Positions 34,401-47,096 of a stretch of DNA of 64,000 bases are shown here, piece by piece. The notes beneath the pieces are model-generated. The model was not told the DNA's origin. It did not search any database and saw nothing but the letters and a program-made list of their open reading frames with translations. Where the stretch lies: contig NC_079515.1 of the NCBI RefSeq assembly GCF_000801105.2, positions 20,297,407 to 20,361,406 of the forward strand. The letters run 5' to 3'. The position numbers and the translations under genes are program-made. This DNA comes from Raphanus sativus. Taxonomy: Eukaryota; Streptophyta; Magnoliopsida; Brassicales; Brassicaceae. How positions within the stretch are numbered: the stretch's first letter is position 1; the number at the start of each line of letters is the position of its first letter.

Positions 34401-34708
34401 ATGTTACTTCTAAAACTATACACTATTTAGAAGTCAGATTTTGAATGAAAGTATCTTTTTAAACACATTAATTATTTTGTGACTTTGCGATTATACATAC
34501 ACACAATAACTGCCTCTTGATACTTGAGTTACTTTGTACCCTCTCGTCTAATGTCAAATATTGAGTACCGTCTTTTTTCCATCGCTAATACTTTCTCCAA
34601 ATGACGGTAATATGATGATGTACAAACCGTTACTTCTAAAGCTATACACTATTTATTCCATATTTTGAACTTTGTTATGTCCGCACGGGGTCCATACCGG
34701 TCGCCTAG
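31473..34708 (+). mobile_element. Possible composite Helitron with a nested Helitron
   Basis: The left end reads TCCTCCTATACATTAAAAAG then AGAAATCACTTTAGTG, like Brassicaceae Helitron 5' ends. A candidate 3' end, CCGCACGGGG, then ACCGGTCGCCTAG and T, lies at 34684-34708. Between them is a second Helitron in opposite orientation (33119-34370) and a 350-bp direct repeat (31770-32090 with 32205-32570; shared AATTGACAAAGAAATCAT, ACTGC(A/G)ACCGTATCAAC). Linking the two ends is a guess. Confidence 0.4.
33119..34370 (-). mobile_element. Non-autonomous Helitron (family A, short copy)
   Basis: Same termini as 8192-10153: minus-strand start TCTATAATATTATTTGAG and 3' end hairpin CCCGTGCATGAGCACGGG then AAAATCACCTAG. 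Its hairpin is intact, whereas the copy at 8192 has a degenerate one. Internal phrases such as GAAGATTATGTATAACTTAAG and GTGAACG(T/C)GAC are shared. Internal deletions account for its 1.25 kb length. Confidence 0.75.
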
Positions 34709-35005
34709 TATAATAGGAAATCACATGACCAATCATAGTGCAAAACCCCATTAAGTAGTTAAATTTCATTGGGCTATAGGCCAGCACTTCTATTGAAGAG
34801 CCGGTCTTGGCTAGTATGCTGGTGGGTTTAGTCCGGCACAGAGGAAGAAGACAACAAATAAACTTGACAATTTAAAGCAAAAAAGAAGGCAAAACTCAGA
34901 GACAAAGAGGATGTAAATGATTCGAACAAATCTCAAGATATAACAACAGTAACATAAAGCCGGAAACAAGGAAAAAAAAAACTCTTCTCACAATAAACAG
35001 AGCTC
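34709..35005. other. 3' flank of TOC33
   Basis: Presumed 3'UTR and flank. A GTTTAGTCCGGCACAGAGG word resembles the right end of the hAT element at 26030-26050 and may be a hAT scar. Confidence 0.35.
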
Positions 35006-36393
35006 TTAAAGTGGCTTTCCACTTATCTTGACGTCACTTTTGATTGCTCCTTGGATCATCTTAACGACAAAGCACTACAAAAAAAAGTTTGTTTAGCAAA
35101 GTTGGAAAAGACAGTAAAAAATCGAATTTGTGTCTACAATGTGATTTTTTTACCTGAGCGGCAATGATAAGAGGGATGAGTTTCTTTCCTTTATCATCAG
35201 AGTAAGATCCATCCACCATCTTCTTGTCTACATGAATCGCTTTCTTCTGATTTGTTGCTACATCCGTTATCGCCTTAACCAGGTTCGGGATCCACGCTTC
35301 ACCATTCGGTAATGCCTAAACCGAGAGACGAGAGGATTTTTTAACAGTCTCCTAATCAGTTCAAGTCAGAGATTCAAACAAACCTTTTCTTCCTTGTCAT
35401 TCTTGCTGCATCTTCCACTGTTCTCCGCATATACAACCTCAATTGCAGAATCCTACAGACCAGTAGAAGCATTATTACTGATTCTTTCCCAAACATGTAC
35501 TATTTGTAAAGCCATACCTCAAATTGTTGTTTCCCCATCTTGGCACCAGCGCGGATAGTTTTGAGCAGAGAATCTGATCTCTTTGAGGAAAAATTTTCAT
35601 GGGAAAGGTCATCGGGTGGGGAGAACTGAGCATGAGTCAAAACAAGCAAGGTTTTGCACCATATCTCTTTTCCAAAGGTTTGGGTGATTGCTTGAACAAC
35701 TTGCTTATCTAGCTCATCCACTCTATACACATCCAGACGATCAACATAGAGCAACACATCTATGGTTCTGTTCACAAGAAACCTGCCCCCAAAAATCCAA
35801 CATAGTAAGCCCCATAATTTACAAACACAGTGAACTTGTACATACATACCAGGGAATACTACTGACTGACCCTTTGATTAATTCGAGGGCTTGGTGATTG
35901 ACATAACCAGCTTCCACAAGACCAGGGGTGTCAATAATGTTAATAGTGAAGCCTCCCATTGTTCTTGAAACCATCACTGGCCTCAAACCTTCTGCCTTAA
36001 AAAATAGAAAGAAAACAACACCTACTACTATTATTATTATTGTACAAATGACTACACTTTCTCAATCCCAGATTCAAATGACAAATTCAACTAAACTAAA
36101 AGACACACCTGGAAAGGACTGACACGGACAACTTGTTCACCAATAAGAGAGTTGACAGTGGATGATTTTCCGACACCGCCTTTGCCCATAACAACAACTG
36201 TCAGCGAGTTCATATCCTGCAAAATTACACAACCCTCAGAGTATTACAAAGGGTGCAAAGAAACAGAAAAACATTTTTAAAAAAAATAAGAAGAAACCTT
36301 TTGCTTCAATTTGGCGAAGAATTCAAATAACTTTTCCTGGGTAGCTGCTGGAAATTGCTGAAACCCAACCCATTCACGAACAATGGACCCCAT
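35006..36393 (-). CDS. TOC33: Chloroplast outer-envelope import receptor GTPase TOC33
   Basis: GTPase of the TOC complex that binds chloroplast precursor proteins at the outer envelope. Seven exons on the minus strand: 36393-36298, 36216-36109, 35995-35871, 35782-35518, 35452-35384, 35315-35154 and 35074-35006, encoding 297 residues, the same length as Arabidopsis Toc33 as I know it. The P-loop GKGGVGKS is at residues 43-50, the G3 motif DTPG at 90-93, and LVLTHAQFSP matches the G4 region. The C-terminal hydrophobic stretch (KKLIPLIIAAQ, CFVVKMIQ) is the tail anchor, ending SGKPL. All splice sites are GT/AG and phases agree. The gene lies next to the At1g02270-like gene as in Arabidopsis. TOC34 is the alternative paralogue, but length and start (MGSIVREWVGFQQF) favour TOC33. 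Intact. Confidence 0.95.
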
Positions 36394-39305
36394 CACTCCA
36401 AAAACCCCTTCTCCACAACCAAAACAGTTACACAAATTTTAAGTTCAGTACAATTATTTCGTATATTAACGCGAAAGCCTAGAGATGACGATGAAAGAAT
36501 TAACCTTTTACATTTTGAAAGGAACGTACCGTTGTGTGGGCTTTCTCAAGCGTTCTGAAGAGGAAAACAATGTCCATGTGACCTTATCGGAACTCTTTTT
36601 AATAGTTTTACTAAATTATTATTTCACTTTACTCCTCCATTCTTCAACTCTTTCTTTTACTGTCAGGTAACTTTAGTTCAACCCCAAACCAAAGGAACAA
36701 TTGCTCCAATGCCCTTATATCTCATAGTGTAATCTTTAATGCGCTCGGTTTTTCTTTTAATTTTATATGGCAAATAAAAAATCATAAAATTAAACTGGAA
36801 ACGTGAATATTTTTTATTTGATTTATAGAATTTGATACAAATATTTCAAAAATCAAAAAATGATTCTTCCAAAATTTCACGAAAATCATCAAAATGTGAT
36901 TAAAACGATTTTAAAAACTTTTTTTTCCAAATTTGAAATGTATAGAATTTAAATCTTTACCCAAGGATTCACTAGTCCATAGGGGGGGAGTTAGGGTTTA
37001 GTTTTGATGAAATGAGAGGATTTGATTTGGGATTTTGGGTTTTGATTAAAGTTCATATTTTTCACCTTCTATCATAGATAATTCACAGTCCGCCTCAGCA
37101 ATGACATAATCATCAGAGTCGTCATCATCGACTCACTCATCGGAGTCCACCCCAACTGTTTGATACTTATTCATCTCTCCACCCTTAGTATTTGATACAT
37201 CAATGGTATCACTTTCTCTTACAATTATGACAATGAAATCTCTGAACACAACCACCACACCAAGAACCAGAATCAAGATACCTACATAAAAAGGTTAAAG
37301 ACTCATCAGCAATTTGCAGTACTACAATGTACAGCGAGAAGAAGCGATCAAATGAAATGAAGTGAAACAATAAACAAGCGATCTCGAATTCAAATAACAC
37401 ATATCATGACAAGTATCTATCATCACCTATGGTCGTCAAAAATTCAAAGACCGAACAGCTACAAAAATGCAAACCCCTGAAATTCTTTAACTCAAAATGT
37501 GGAAGATATTGCATAATTTTTGAATATATAATATAAGAATCAACACTTATCGCCTCGATCGCCAGTTAAATAAGATCTCCAATGATTTTGAGAAAACATA
37601 AACAAAATTCTCATGACACAAAGAGAAATCGATCCTAAACTTATCGCCTCTAAGAAAAGAGGAAATGAGGAATTTATGATTGAAGAAATCATCTCAATTT
37701 GGCAGCAGATAAGAACTTCTTCGCCTTCGATTTCCAAAACTTTCATTCGATTCGAACGCGTTTTGATGATCTTTGAACGACACATCACAATAGAGAGGGA
37801 GACTAATAATGACTGTTATAAGCGTTTTATTTAGTTGTTTGTAAATTCACATAGCCACCTAAAGTAACTCTTTAATCAATCGTCTTAATTTTTACTAATT
37901 ATTACTTCTTCATCAACGGTCTATATATCGGTATGAAAAATAACTCAATGGTCAGGATCTTTTCTTTTGAATGAATAACGAAATTAAATGATCGATCATT
38001 CTCTATCTAAAGTCTTAAAGATAGTCTTTCATCTCTCTCGAACTTTCGAATGCTTAATATTGACTGTAACTAAAGATCATCCTCATGCTTGGACGATCAA
38101 ACACAATCTTATTCAACAATGGCTAATTAATGTAAAGATAAAAAGAAAAAAAAGTGAAGCGAATTCGAATTCATGTAAGAAATTCTTTAAAAAAAAATTT
38201 TGTTTTACGAAATTCTCTACATTTTTCTATCCTTTTTGCATGCAAGAAATTTCTTTGGAAAGCATGAATGACGCTTACTTTTACAAATGAGACAATAAAG
38301 AAGAGCAATTAGAAGATGATGATGATGATGTGGAGAACAATTTCATAGATACAAGGTTGTACATATGCAAAGTACAGATGTTGTACAATTGGAAAGTACA
38401 AAATCACATTACTATGAAGGGGATAGCTAGAATTGAATTTAGGTAGAGTTAGTTGGTTTTAAGAATCAAGAGATTTGTTAAATTTTGTAAAAGAGTTCTA
38501 AAGAGTTTTTAATATTTAAAAAGTCTATGAAACTAGTTTTCTATATTTACTTTAAGAATCTTGTATATATATATATGCAATATTTTTTGAAAGATATTTT
38601 TTGTGAGTTAAGTTGTAAACAATTCAAGTTTCAATAACACTAGAATTTGAAAGAATTATAAAATCAATAAAAATGAAAGTTTTTGAATAATAATAAACTG
38701 TATATGTCATTAAACAATCATCACACCAATAAAATTTGATTTTAGTAAAAAAAAGTTAGAATTCATAATTAAAAAATCACAGAATTTCAAAATGTTAGCA
38801 ATCATTACAAATTTAAATTTCACTAACACCCCTTGAACATTGGTGAATTTTCTCTTAACTTAATAATCTATCATGCAAAACAAAAACAGCTCCATATTCT
38901 TCTCGATCAAGGGATATTTCGTATCGCTTCCTAGTAAATTTTAAAATCTACTACCTGAGAATGGAAAGAATGCAAAGCTAGTATTCATTGAATCACTTTC
39001 ATAGACAAGTCATTGCTTGAGAAAAACAAATCAATTTAGTTATCTTTAGTAAACTATGAAATGTACATCAAAGTTAAGTAGGTAAAACTATAGTTTTCTA
39101 ACATGTCTTTCACTACAACCAATTCATATTTTAAACAACACGATATTTATTTACGTATATTTATCTTTTAATTAATATAAGTAGAAAAGATAATTATATA
39201 TTTTCGCATTTTAAAATAAATTCCATATTGGCATATTTTACAATCTCTGTTTTTTCCTAATCAACAACATTTCATACAAATTTTTCTCTTAACAGTTTAC
39301 ATATA
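36394..39305. other. Long intergenic region between TOC33 and HFR1
   Basis: 36394-36660 is the TOC33 leader and promoter. 36990-37400 has a less AT-rich block with a cysteine-rich short frame (CRYLDSGSWCGGCVQRFHC) on the minus strand that might be a zinc-finger remnant, not a gene I can support. 37540-37830 is open on both strands with no similarity I recognise. 38840-38915 repeats text found at 10601-10680. Otherwise AT-rich. Confidence 0.4.
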
Positions 39306-40094
39306 CTACAGTCTACCTCCCAACATATTAGAAGAAAAATCAAAGAAACTTTGGACAAGGAACCAAACCACAAAGATACTGAGAAGAAGCTGGTGTAGTC
39401 AAGAGAGATTGATGAGATGAGTATGGGAATGAAAGATTAATAAACGGTGGCGACAGCCAAGACCACGGGAGTACCGGTGAAAGGGTCATCTGTTTGACTG
39501 GGTTTAGGCCGTGAGCAATACCCATAGCCGTCAAAAGGTGGTTATGCATTCCAAAGTTTAATATCGCCTGAGGAATATATGGATTCATTCCCATTATTGA
39601 CATCACCTGCAATTACAACATTATTTTACGAGTTAGTTTCTGATGAATATTTAGAATACATATATTAGCATAAATGAGCAGCTCATATATTTAAAAAAGA
39701 AATGGGGAATAATATATAATTGTAATTATGATTAATTGTTGAATTCTTTGTTTTGTATATTTACATAAGATTTTGTTGATATCAGAGAAATGCTCTCAAT
39801 TTAAATAAATAAAAACCTTTTATGTTAATTATACAGTCTTCAAAATTAATTCTTAGTTACTGTTGAATAATGAACATTAAATTTGTTTTTAACCTGAAAG
39901 CAAACATAATATATCTGATGCAAAAAACTACAACACAATTAATTTTAAATCGATTGCGTAGAACTCTAGATCAGTAAAACGACTTATAATCTAATCTACC
40001 ATCTAAAATGTGTGATTAATGGACCGTCTATATAGGTAATTAGGATTTATCCTGTGCCATGCACAGAAATATTAATTTTAAATATAATATTTTA

Positions 40095-40125
<31 letters not shown>

Positions 40126-41170
40126 CAGTTGGACATTATTATTTTCAAATTTTATTCGAAGTTAAATTTGAAAACAAAATCATAAACATATTTTGTAGTT
40201 TTTATTTATTTTGATTTGGTTTAACTATTCTAATTTGATTTTATTTAAATTAAATAAATTTAAAATTACATTTTAATTTTTTTATATTTATTTTGAATAT
40301 AGATCTTATCATCAAATTTTACATAAATAATATATATAATGTATAAATTTTGAATTTTGTTTATTTTAGTCAAAATATGTCAAATGGGAAAATTAATTTG
40401 TATATTAACCTGGTGAAAGAATAAATTGAAATAAAATTTTAATCATTCAACTATCAGGAATAAAATATTGATTAATGTTGCTTTAGTTTTGTATATTTTG
40501 ATGCATACTTATAATTAACTTTGGTAAAATGTATATTAAATTTATTCGTTCATCAGGTTCATATAAAAATTAATTTTCCCAATTTAACACTAATATATAT
40601 ATATGATAAAAGCTGATATAAAAGCTATTTTGTAGTTATATATATATATATATTAATATAATAATATATTAGTTTTATACTGATGTATGAGTTTTTTGGT
40701 ATATTTAATAGTATTTTCAAAAACAAATATATATAGAAAAATTGCATTAATGATGATATATGAGTTAATAGTTATTTTCATATTTAAAACATATTACCAA
40801 AAACATATAATTTTCTTATAAGAAAAAGTGTACATGTTATAAATTAAATTAATGTCATGTTATATTTTTGTAAACTATGTTATATTTTCTAGTTAAGAAT
40901 TAATGTGGTGATGGCATATCAAATCACTTTGTAAATAATGTCTAGAACACTGCTGAAACAACATATTTTTAGTGATAATACATAAAAATTAGATACAGAT
41001 GTTTCACTAATTAAAAACCACATGATAACAAATCAATTATTCTCATAAGTCGACAGGCTGAGATCAAAAGAACAATTACTATCAAACGAGCTTCAAACTC
41101 GCAGGCCTCATCAATCCTTTTTTTTTTTGTCAAATATGTTTAAAAAACCAGCAACTATATGTAGAGATAT

Positions 41171-41207
<37 letters not shown>

Positions 41208-42088
41208 AATACATGAATAAAGTTAAATACAGACCTGGAATTGAAGTTGAAGATTTTTCATATACTCAATGGTCTTATCGAGAACCGAAACCATATCCGT
41301 CTGAAAATCGAGAAAAAATACACAGCCGGCCATTAGAAACCGGAACTTTAAGGCAAGATTGCTTAATACATGGAACTATATATATGTATTACACTATACG
41401 TATAAATATAGAGAGAGAAAGAGATAGTGAGAGAGTAATATATTAAAATATTACCAACCTTGTGACAATTAGGAACAAGCTGCTGTAGAGTACGCATCTT
41501 GTTACTCATCATCTCGTCTCTTCGTCTTTTCTTGGAACTTTTTCTTGTCACTAAAGGAACCTTTCTAGTAAAATCCTCTGATTCATCCTACAACAAAAAA
41601 TCGTAGAGGCAAATGAAGTGAAAACAAAATGCTCAAAATGAAGAATATACAAAACACCAAGCCCCAAGGTCTGAGGTTACATATGTCAAATATATGTCGA
41701 CTTTTTTTTTAATAAAAACTTTTCTCAAAATATATGTCGACTTACATCACTAAAGATCTGAACGCGACGCCGTTTCCGCTTCGCATGCCTGTTTCTCAAT
41801 AAAGTCGATTATATGAACTATCTGAATAATCTTGATATGAAGATGATGATCACCAGTTTCAGAATGTTCATCAGGAACAACAGACGTCATGTTTTTCTCC
41901 AAGTTGTCTTCTTCTTTACTAATATCTGGAACAATTTGAACATGAACATCTGCCTGATCACGATCAAAATAGTGGTAGCTCCATTTTAAGCCGTTGATCT
42001 GACGATCTTTACCACTTCTTGCTCTTACTGATATATCTTGATCTTCCACAGCAAGTGATTCGACATCGTTTCTCCATCCCAGTCCCAT
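39306..42088 (-). pseudogene. HFR1: HFR1 (bHLH light-signalling factor), apparently frame-broken copy
   Basis: HFR1 is an atypical bHLH protein that sequesters PIF factors in far-red and shade signalling. Exons on the minus strand: 42088-41746 (GLGWRNDV, VVPDEHSET, basic segment), 41587-41459 (SKKRRRDEMMSNKMRTLQQL), 41300-41235 (VSVLDKTIEYMKNLQ) and 39606 to about 39306 (NPYIPQAILNFGMHNHLLTA). The HLH region itself reads through. But compared with Arabidopsis HFR1 as remembered, exon 1 lacks single bases at about 41836 and 41792, so the frame entering the splice site is wrong and stops inside the exon, and exon 4 lacks two bases near 39349, giving an early stop at 39340 whereas FFDFSSN and a stop at 39306 follow in another frame. 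The usual first ATG is also not visible; the first in-frame ATG is codon 7 equivalent. The intron between exons 3 and 4 is 1.6 kb. It looks like a dying duplicate; assembly error is possible. Confidence 0.8.
40052..40900 (-). mobile_element. Helitron-like end inside the long HFR1 intron
   Basis: TTAGGATTTATCCTGTGCC then ATGCACAG is the mirror image of a degenerate Helitron 3' end (hairpin CTGTGCATGGCACAG, then a CTAA terminus). The AT-rich interior of unknown extent explains the unusual length of this intron. The other end was not found. Confidence 0.4.
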
Positions 42089-42330
42089 GAAGTCTTGATT
42101 ATTCAACCTGAAAAATAAATAGTAAATTATTAGGGTTTACGAGATTAATGAAAATAAAAAAAAGATCACTGAATCGTAAGACAAGAAACCTAAACTATAT
42201 GAACTCTGCCTTTTTAAGTATACGTACTTGTTAATGAACCAAAGAGATATCGGAGATAGAGAGGATTTGAGAAAATTATTCTTTGGGGGAGGGGCTCAAG
42301 ATTTGTCCGAGAAAATGGAATCCCATTTCA

Positions 42331-42340
42331 TTTTATATAA
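42331..42340 (-). promoter_or_regulatory. TATA box of HFR1
   Basis: The minus strand reads TTATATAAAA. Downstream is a leader with a probable 5'UTR intron, 42227 (GTACGTA) to 42108 (CAG). Confidence 0.5.
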
Positions 42341-45300
42341 GAAAATTCAGGCCGGGTGGTACAGTTGTCAGCCAATTTAGTGACCTACTAGTATTACGCC
42401 ACGTTTCGTACTATGAATGGTTCTTTTGGTTTTCTATAGAAAATGTTTTTAACGTACACCGACAATAATACAACAATCCGACGAGATTCTTTAATTAATA
42501 CTTTTTTTTTGATCAACCTTTAATTAATACCTAAGAGCATCATTATTAGTGGGCAGAGAAAAAAGCACTTAGCTTCTTTTTTTTTTTTTTTTTTTTGTGT
42601 CATGAATGCATAAGGGCAACCTTATATAGGGGCTTTTCTTCCATTTTCTTCTTGATCCTCTCTCCTTTTCCCTTAAGGGCTGGCCTAAGGCTTTCTCAAT
42701 ATTGATGGTCTAAGGACACAAGGTTAAAGTTATATCATTTAAATATAAGTTTTTTTTTCTATGAAAGATTTTAAACATATATCATGTCATTTAAAACATA
42801 AGTTATGTTATTTATTCTACCTTATATGAATTGCTTTACATTAAACTCGATCTCAAACGATGAATACTTCTGTATTGATATTATAGTGTTGATTAACTAA
42901 TTTTATTTTAAAAAAAATCTAAAGGTCTACATGCACACAACTCAACCTCGTTGTATGCATACGATATACACCAAGAGGCAAGAACTGTAATGCACAAACG
43001 GGTAGGACCATTTTATCCTCGTCGTTGATTTGTCAAACCAAACTATATTCGTCACAAAAATAACGAGACAATTAATTAACGAAATTATTTGTATAAATTA
43101 AAAAAAAATTAATAAAGTGAAGGATCCATATTATTCTATAAATTCCTTCCTGGTATAGTTTATGATATTTCAGTAATGAGAAATCTCTTAGGATAATTCA
43201 ATATTATCGAGCATTGCAGAGTTATGATACTAGGGACGTTTATCCTCTCAAACACTAATGTTCGATTATTTAAGCTAATAATACTTTTTTTTTGTTCAAA
43301 CAGCTAATATAATACATTTCATAACTAGTATTACAGAGGAAAAGCAAAAATAAACAATAATTTAGGGTTTTATCCAGAAACCCACGTGGGTTGTGGCCCT
43401 AGATCTATATACTACTATAACGAATACGTTTTTTGTCTTCTGTAACCCCACGACACATTTATTGGAATTTTATTGTCACGTCACCATCACTCATACACCG
43501 AGCAGGTGCGATGGTCCACGTTATTATTGATCCCTTAGTAAAACATGTACTTGAAAACAATCGCTCTCTTATATATGGGATAAGTATTAGTGAAATTTGT
43601 TGTTAAAAACGATAAAAATTTCAGTAATTAGAAAATATGTTCTCCAACAAAAAAAAATCATAATATAATTACTCTTCCAAAGATCAACAAGATTTTGTTG
43701 TATGGGAGGTAAGTTAGTGAATGAATTATTGAAGCAAAATAATATTGTTATGTTGAAAGAAGTTAGATAAGTTTTTTTCAAAAAAAAAAAAAAAGAAAGA
43801 TAAGTTTTTATGTACCTCGCTTTGAATCAAATGGGCCTGAAAACCCTAAAAGAGAGGAAGAAAATGCGTGTCGTTCACGTGAAACCTCGTGATGGACATG
43901 CTTGTATGTCTGACACTCGGTGCTCTCGGTTTTTTTTTGTTGGTGTCTTAGCGATCGACGAAGCAAAATCTCAGCCACTCCATCGTTTCCATCTCCTAAA
44001 AAAGACAACGACTTTTCGGAGTATAAGTTCTAATCTACAGTACACAGTTCAAATAATTGAAAATCGGAAAGGTTTACATTATCCTTATCAATATTCTAAA
44101 ATATATTTTCTTCCGTCTTTTATCTTGGGACCGAAACAAGAAATTCTCTTACTGTAGTAGTTTTGTAATGTAATCGACCGAATGTTCGATATTTCAACAT
44201 CCTTTTCTTTTTTCAAAAACACAATACCAAAGCTAAAATCTAAGTCCCTATAACACAAAAACCAGATGAAGTCATTATATATACATGAATATGAAGACAT
44301 GTATATATTTCATTTCTGCGAGGGAATCTAAGTCCCTAATATGAGGAATATCATTTCTGCTAGGAGAAGAAGGAAGGGCTTTCATTATCTTATGGCGATG
44401 TGGCTAAGATAACTTATCAGTTTATGCAATCTGTGTTGGGTTCCATCTTGTTTTTTATTTGTTTTTGCCAAGGTGGTTTCAAATTTTAGATATTACAATG
44501 TAAAATCTTCTATCATTCAATGAAATTTACAATTTAGCAAAAAAGAATATGAAGACATGCATCGTGTAACTAATTCTTATTCGTATTATTGTTTTCTTTG
44601 TTCATATGTGATTGTATATGCAGTATGTATATCAATGATTTTATATAATATTTTCGTAGAACTCTTTCAAAGTAAAAGTGTGGAACTTTAGCAAAAAGAG
44701 TAAATTGTGCGATATTTCCCGAAATTCGTACCTCAGAGACCCAAAAAAGAGGTATCATGAAAAACACTTGGGCTTTTATTTTGGGCTACATAACGTATAA
44801 GATGCAACCATGAACCAACCCAAATAGCGACGATATGGACCCACTTGATGAAAATCGAAGCATCTTCCAAAGCCGAAAGGTTTCTAGCATTTAAAAACTT
44901 TTTTTTATCTTATATGTAAAAATCGTACAGGTATTTTGGTCTTTTTTCTGTCAGAAGGTGATTTAGTGGAAGCAATGGATAGAAGAGACTAAGGAAGATG
45001 CAGATAGATCCAAGCTCGACGAATCCAATTGTACTTGGAGTAAAGGTATGGCCTCAAGCAATTCCTGATAGGTCACAATGATATGGTACAATTCATCGAA
45101 ATCATCTCTCTAGTCATGAAGGCATATTCTTGGGTGGAAATTAGCTTTGGGTCGGTTGTGTAGAAAGTGCTTATAAAACTGCAAGTTAACAATTTCATTG
45201 TCGAAGTACGCTTACAAGTAATGTAAGCTAGCAACGGTTTGATACGAAGTGAAGTTGGACATTACAGTTTTGACTTAACCTCTGTCTGACCAAAAAAAGA

Positions 45301-45485
45301 AAAGAAACCTGTTTTTAATTTATATATATACTACAACAAATTGTGGCAATATAGCAGCAAAATACAACACAAAAGCATGAAAGAGAGGGAGAGATGGTTG
45401 AATCTAGAACAAATCGATCATAACTCTGAATCTTGAGGATCATCGTGAAGTGGTGAGATCTTGATCGTGTCGAGGGATGTTGGTC
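42341..45485. other. Intergenic region upstream of HFR1
   Basis: No supported gene. 42536-42700 starts AAGAGCATCATTATTAGTGGG, like a Tourist-type MITE, but the other end is absent. 44930-45300 is less AT-rich and unannotated. Contains the G-box palindrome listed separately. Confidence 0.4.
43379..43392. promoter_or_regulatory. G-box palindrome AACCCACGTGGGTT
   Basis: A perfect 14-bp palindrome around CACGTG, the core bound by bHLH (PIF) and bZIP (HY5-type) factors, about 1.3 kb upstream of the HFR1 start. Suits light regulation of HFR1 but could equally serve nothing. Confidence 0.4.
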
Positions 45486-45623
45486 TTAGAGCTTCATGTT
45501 GCGGGTAACGGGAGAAGATGACGATGATGATGTTGTGAGAAGCATGGAGGAGGAGGAGGAAGAAGGGAACTCGGGGTTTGTTGGGTGGAGGATCTGTGTG
45601 AGCAGAAGCACAATTGAAGCCAT
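45486..45623 (-). CDS. Possible small-peptide gene, 45 residues
   Basis: A TATA box lies about 90 bases upstream on the minus strand, followed by a leader containing AAACCCTAAAA and an ATG with good context. The frame encodes 45 residues: MASIVLLLTQILHPTNPEF, then serine-rich, then PVTRNMKL-stop. The start is weakly hydrophobic, not a clear signal peptide. Another frame running through the same DNA continues further, with SRYPQHEALRPTSLDTIKI then SPLHDDPQDSEL-stop, but has no ATG. A frameshifted or spliced secreted-peptide precursor is therefore possible. No CLE, IDA or CEP motif is visible. Not recognised. Confidence 0.35.
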   Translation of the reverse strand: MASIVLLLTQILHPTNPEFPSSSSSSMLLTTSSSSSSPVTRNMKL

Positions 45624-45708
45624 GATGATGATGAACTCTGAAGAAGCTTATCTGTGTGTTTTAGGGTTTTTGGTATGTTATTTAATTTTCCCAAGTGATT
45701 TTGGTCTG

Positions 45709-45719
45709 TTATATATATA
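45709..45719 (-). promoter_or_regulatory. TATA box of the possible small-peptide gene
   Basis: The minus strand reads TATATATAAC, next to a GAGAGAAAC stretch; the only promoter-like signal in this interval. Confidence 0.4.
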
Positions 45720-46232
45720 GAGAGAAACTGTGGGAGCCTCCTGTAATCAATCTAACGACCGTGGTTTTGTGTGTTTGAAATCTAACGGACGAGAGTATCC
45801 GGTAAAACTTTGGGTAGCAAGTGGTTTTTGGGCTTTGACTTTTAGCACCCATTTATTTCTCGCCCACATAAACTAGCTGTTCCACCTGACAAAATAGAAG
45901 CACATTAAATTACATCAAAAATTTCTTGAATGCTGAAAAAAGAAATTCTTAAACAACAAAAAGTTTGATCGAAAAAAAAAACAACAAAAAGTTACCTATA
46001 ATTTTAATTAGTAACAAATATCAAATATATAAATAAAATATGAATATAGTAATACAAATAGTGGATGTGTATTAGGACGTTTCAGATAATTTTAGTTTTA
46101 GCTTAGCATCAGAAAAGTAGAATACCATGGGAATAACTCTTCAAATAAATATTGTAGTAGGTATTTGTTGGGCAAACCAAAACTAGACCACATTAAATTC
46201 AAAGAACAACCATACAAAAGAATACATTATTA

Positions 46233-46996
46233 CTAGGTGATATCGCGCCTTGCACGGAGTGAAATAACTAAATAAGATTAAATTTTTAACCTATAGATAT
46301 TAGAACGGTAAATGTTTTAGTCACAAATATTACATACATATTATATAATGAAACATTGAAGGACATTGTGCATATTATATAAAGTAAGCTTCAATTTTTT
46401 TTTTAAACTTGTGTAATAGGTAAGATGTTGTTAAAGTAATTTTGTGAAAGTAAATCAATAAGAGTAATTTACAACTTCTGTAATTGGTTAAATTTATGTT
46501 TAACTATTTAAAAAACTTGTTTAATAATGTTCTCAATAAAATCTCCGAATTTTGTGTGTGATTTTTAATTAGTTACGAGAATTTAAATAAATTTATAGTA
46601 ACTTTTTTTTTAACCGAAACAAAATGCTTTATGATGATTACGTACATCAGTTTTCTATTTTTCAATATTGCATAAACTACGGTCAAATTTAAATTTTCTT
46701 AATATCTATTTTCTTAGAATACTATTATTTAAATTTTCTTATGAAACTTAAATTTTAATATTAATCAAATTTGGTTAAATTACGGTCATCTCTATCTTTT
46801 GATTCATAGCAAATTGATGAACAATAAAATTATTAATCTATTAACATTTATTGGGATTTCTTAGTCTCAAGGTCTTGTTGCTTAAGTTAAAGGATTTCAA
46901 TTTATTATAAAATTTCATTTTAAAATTTAATCTACTTCATAATATCAATTCATAATATTAAGACTAATGACTTGATTGACATTGTGATTCGCCTAA
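46233..46996 (-). mobile_element. Helitron 3' end, truncated by the assembly gap
   Basis: The minus strand ends hairpin TCCGTGCAAGGCGCGATATC (imperfect), then ACCTAG and T (46233, preceded by A). The interior is AT-rich. The 5' end is not seen before the run of N. Confidence 0.5.
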
Positions 46997-47096
46997 NNNN
47001 NNNNNNNNNNNNNNNNNNNNNNNNNNNNNNNNNNNNNNNNNNNNNNNNNNNNNNNNNNNNNNNNNNNNNNNNNNNNNNNNNNNNNNNNNNNNNNNN
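46997..47096. other. Assembly gap of 100 N
   Basis: Exactly 100 N, a conventional gap of unknown true size. It probably removes the left end of the MULE that follows. Confidence 0.98.

Noticed and set aside
37081..37400. Possible zinc-finger transposase remnant on the minus strand
   Set aside because: Only one short cysteine-rich frame with no continuation; too weak to call.
42536..42700. Tourist-like MITE starting AAGAGCATCATTATTAGTG
   Set aside because: No matching right end or duplication within reach; left as a possible fragment only.
44930..45300. Less AT-rich block considered as a structural RNA or SINE
   Set aside because: No polymerase III A/B boxes, tail or target duplication could be identified.
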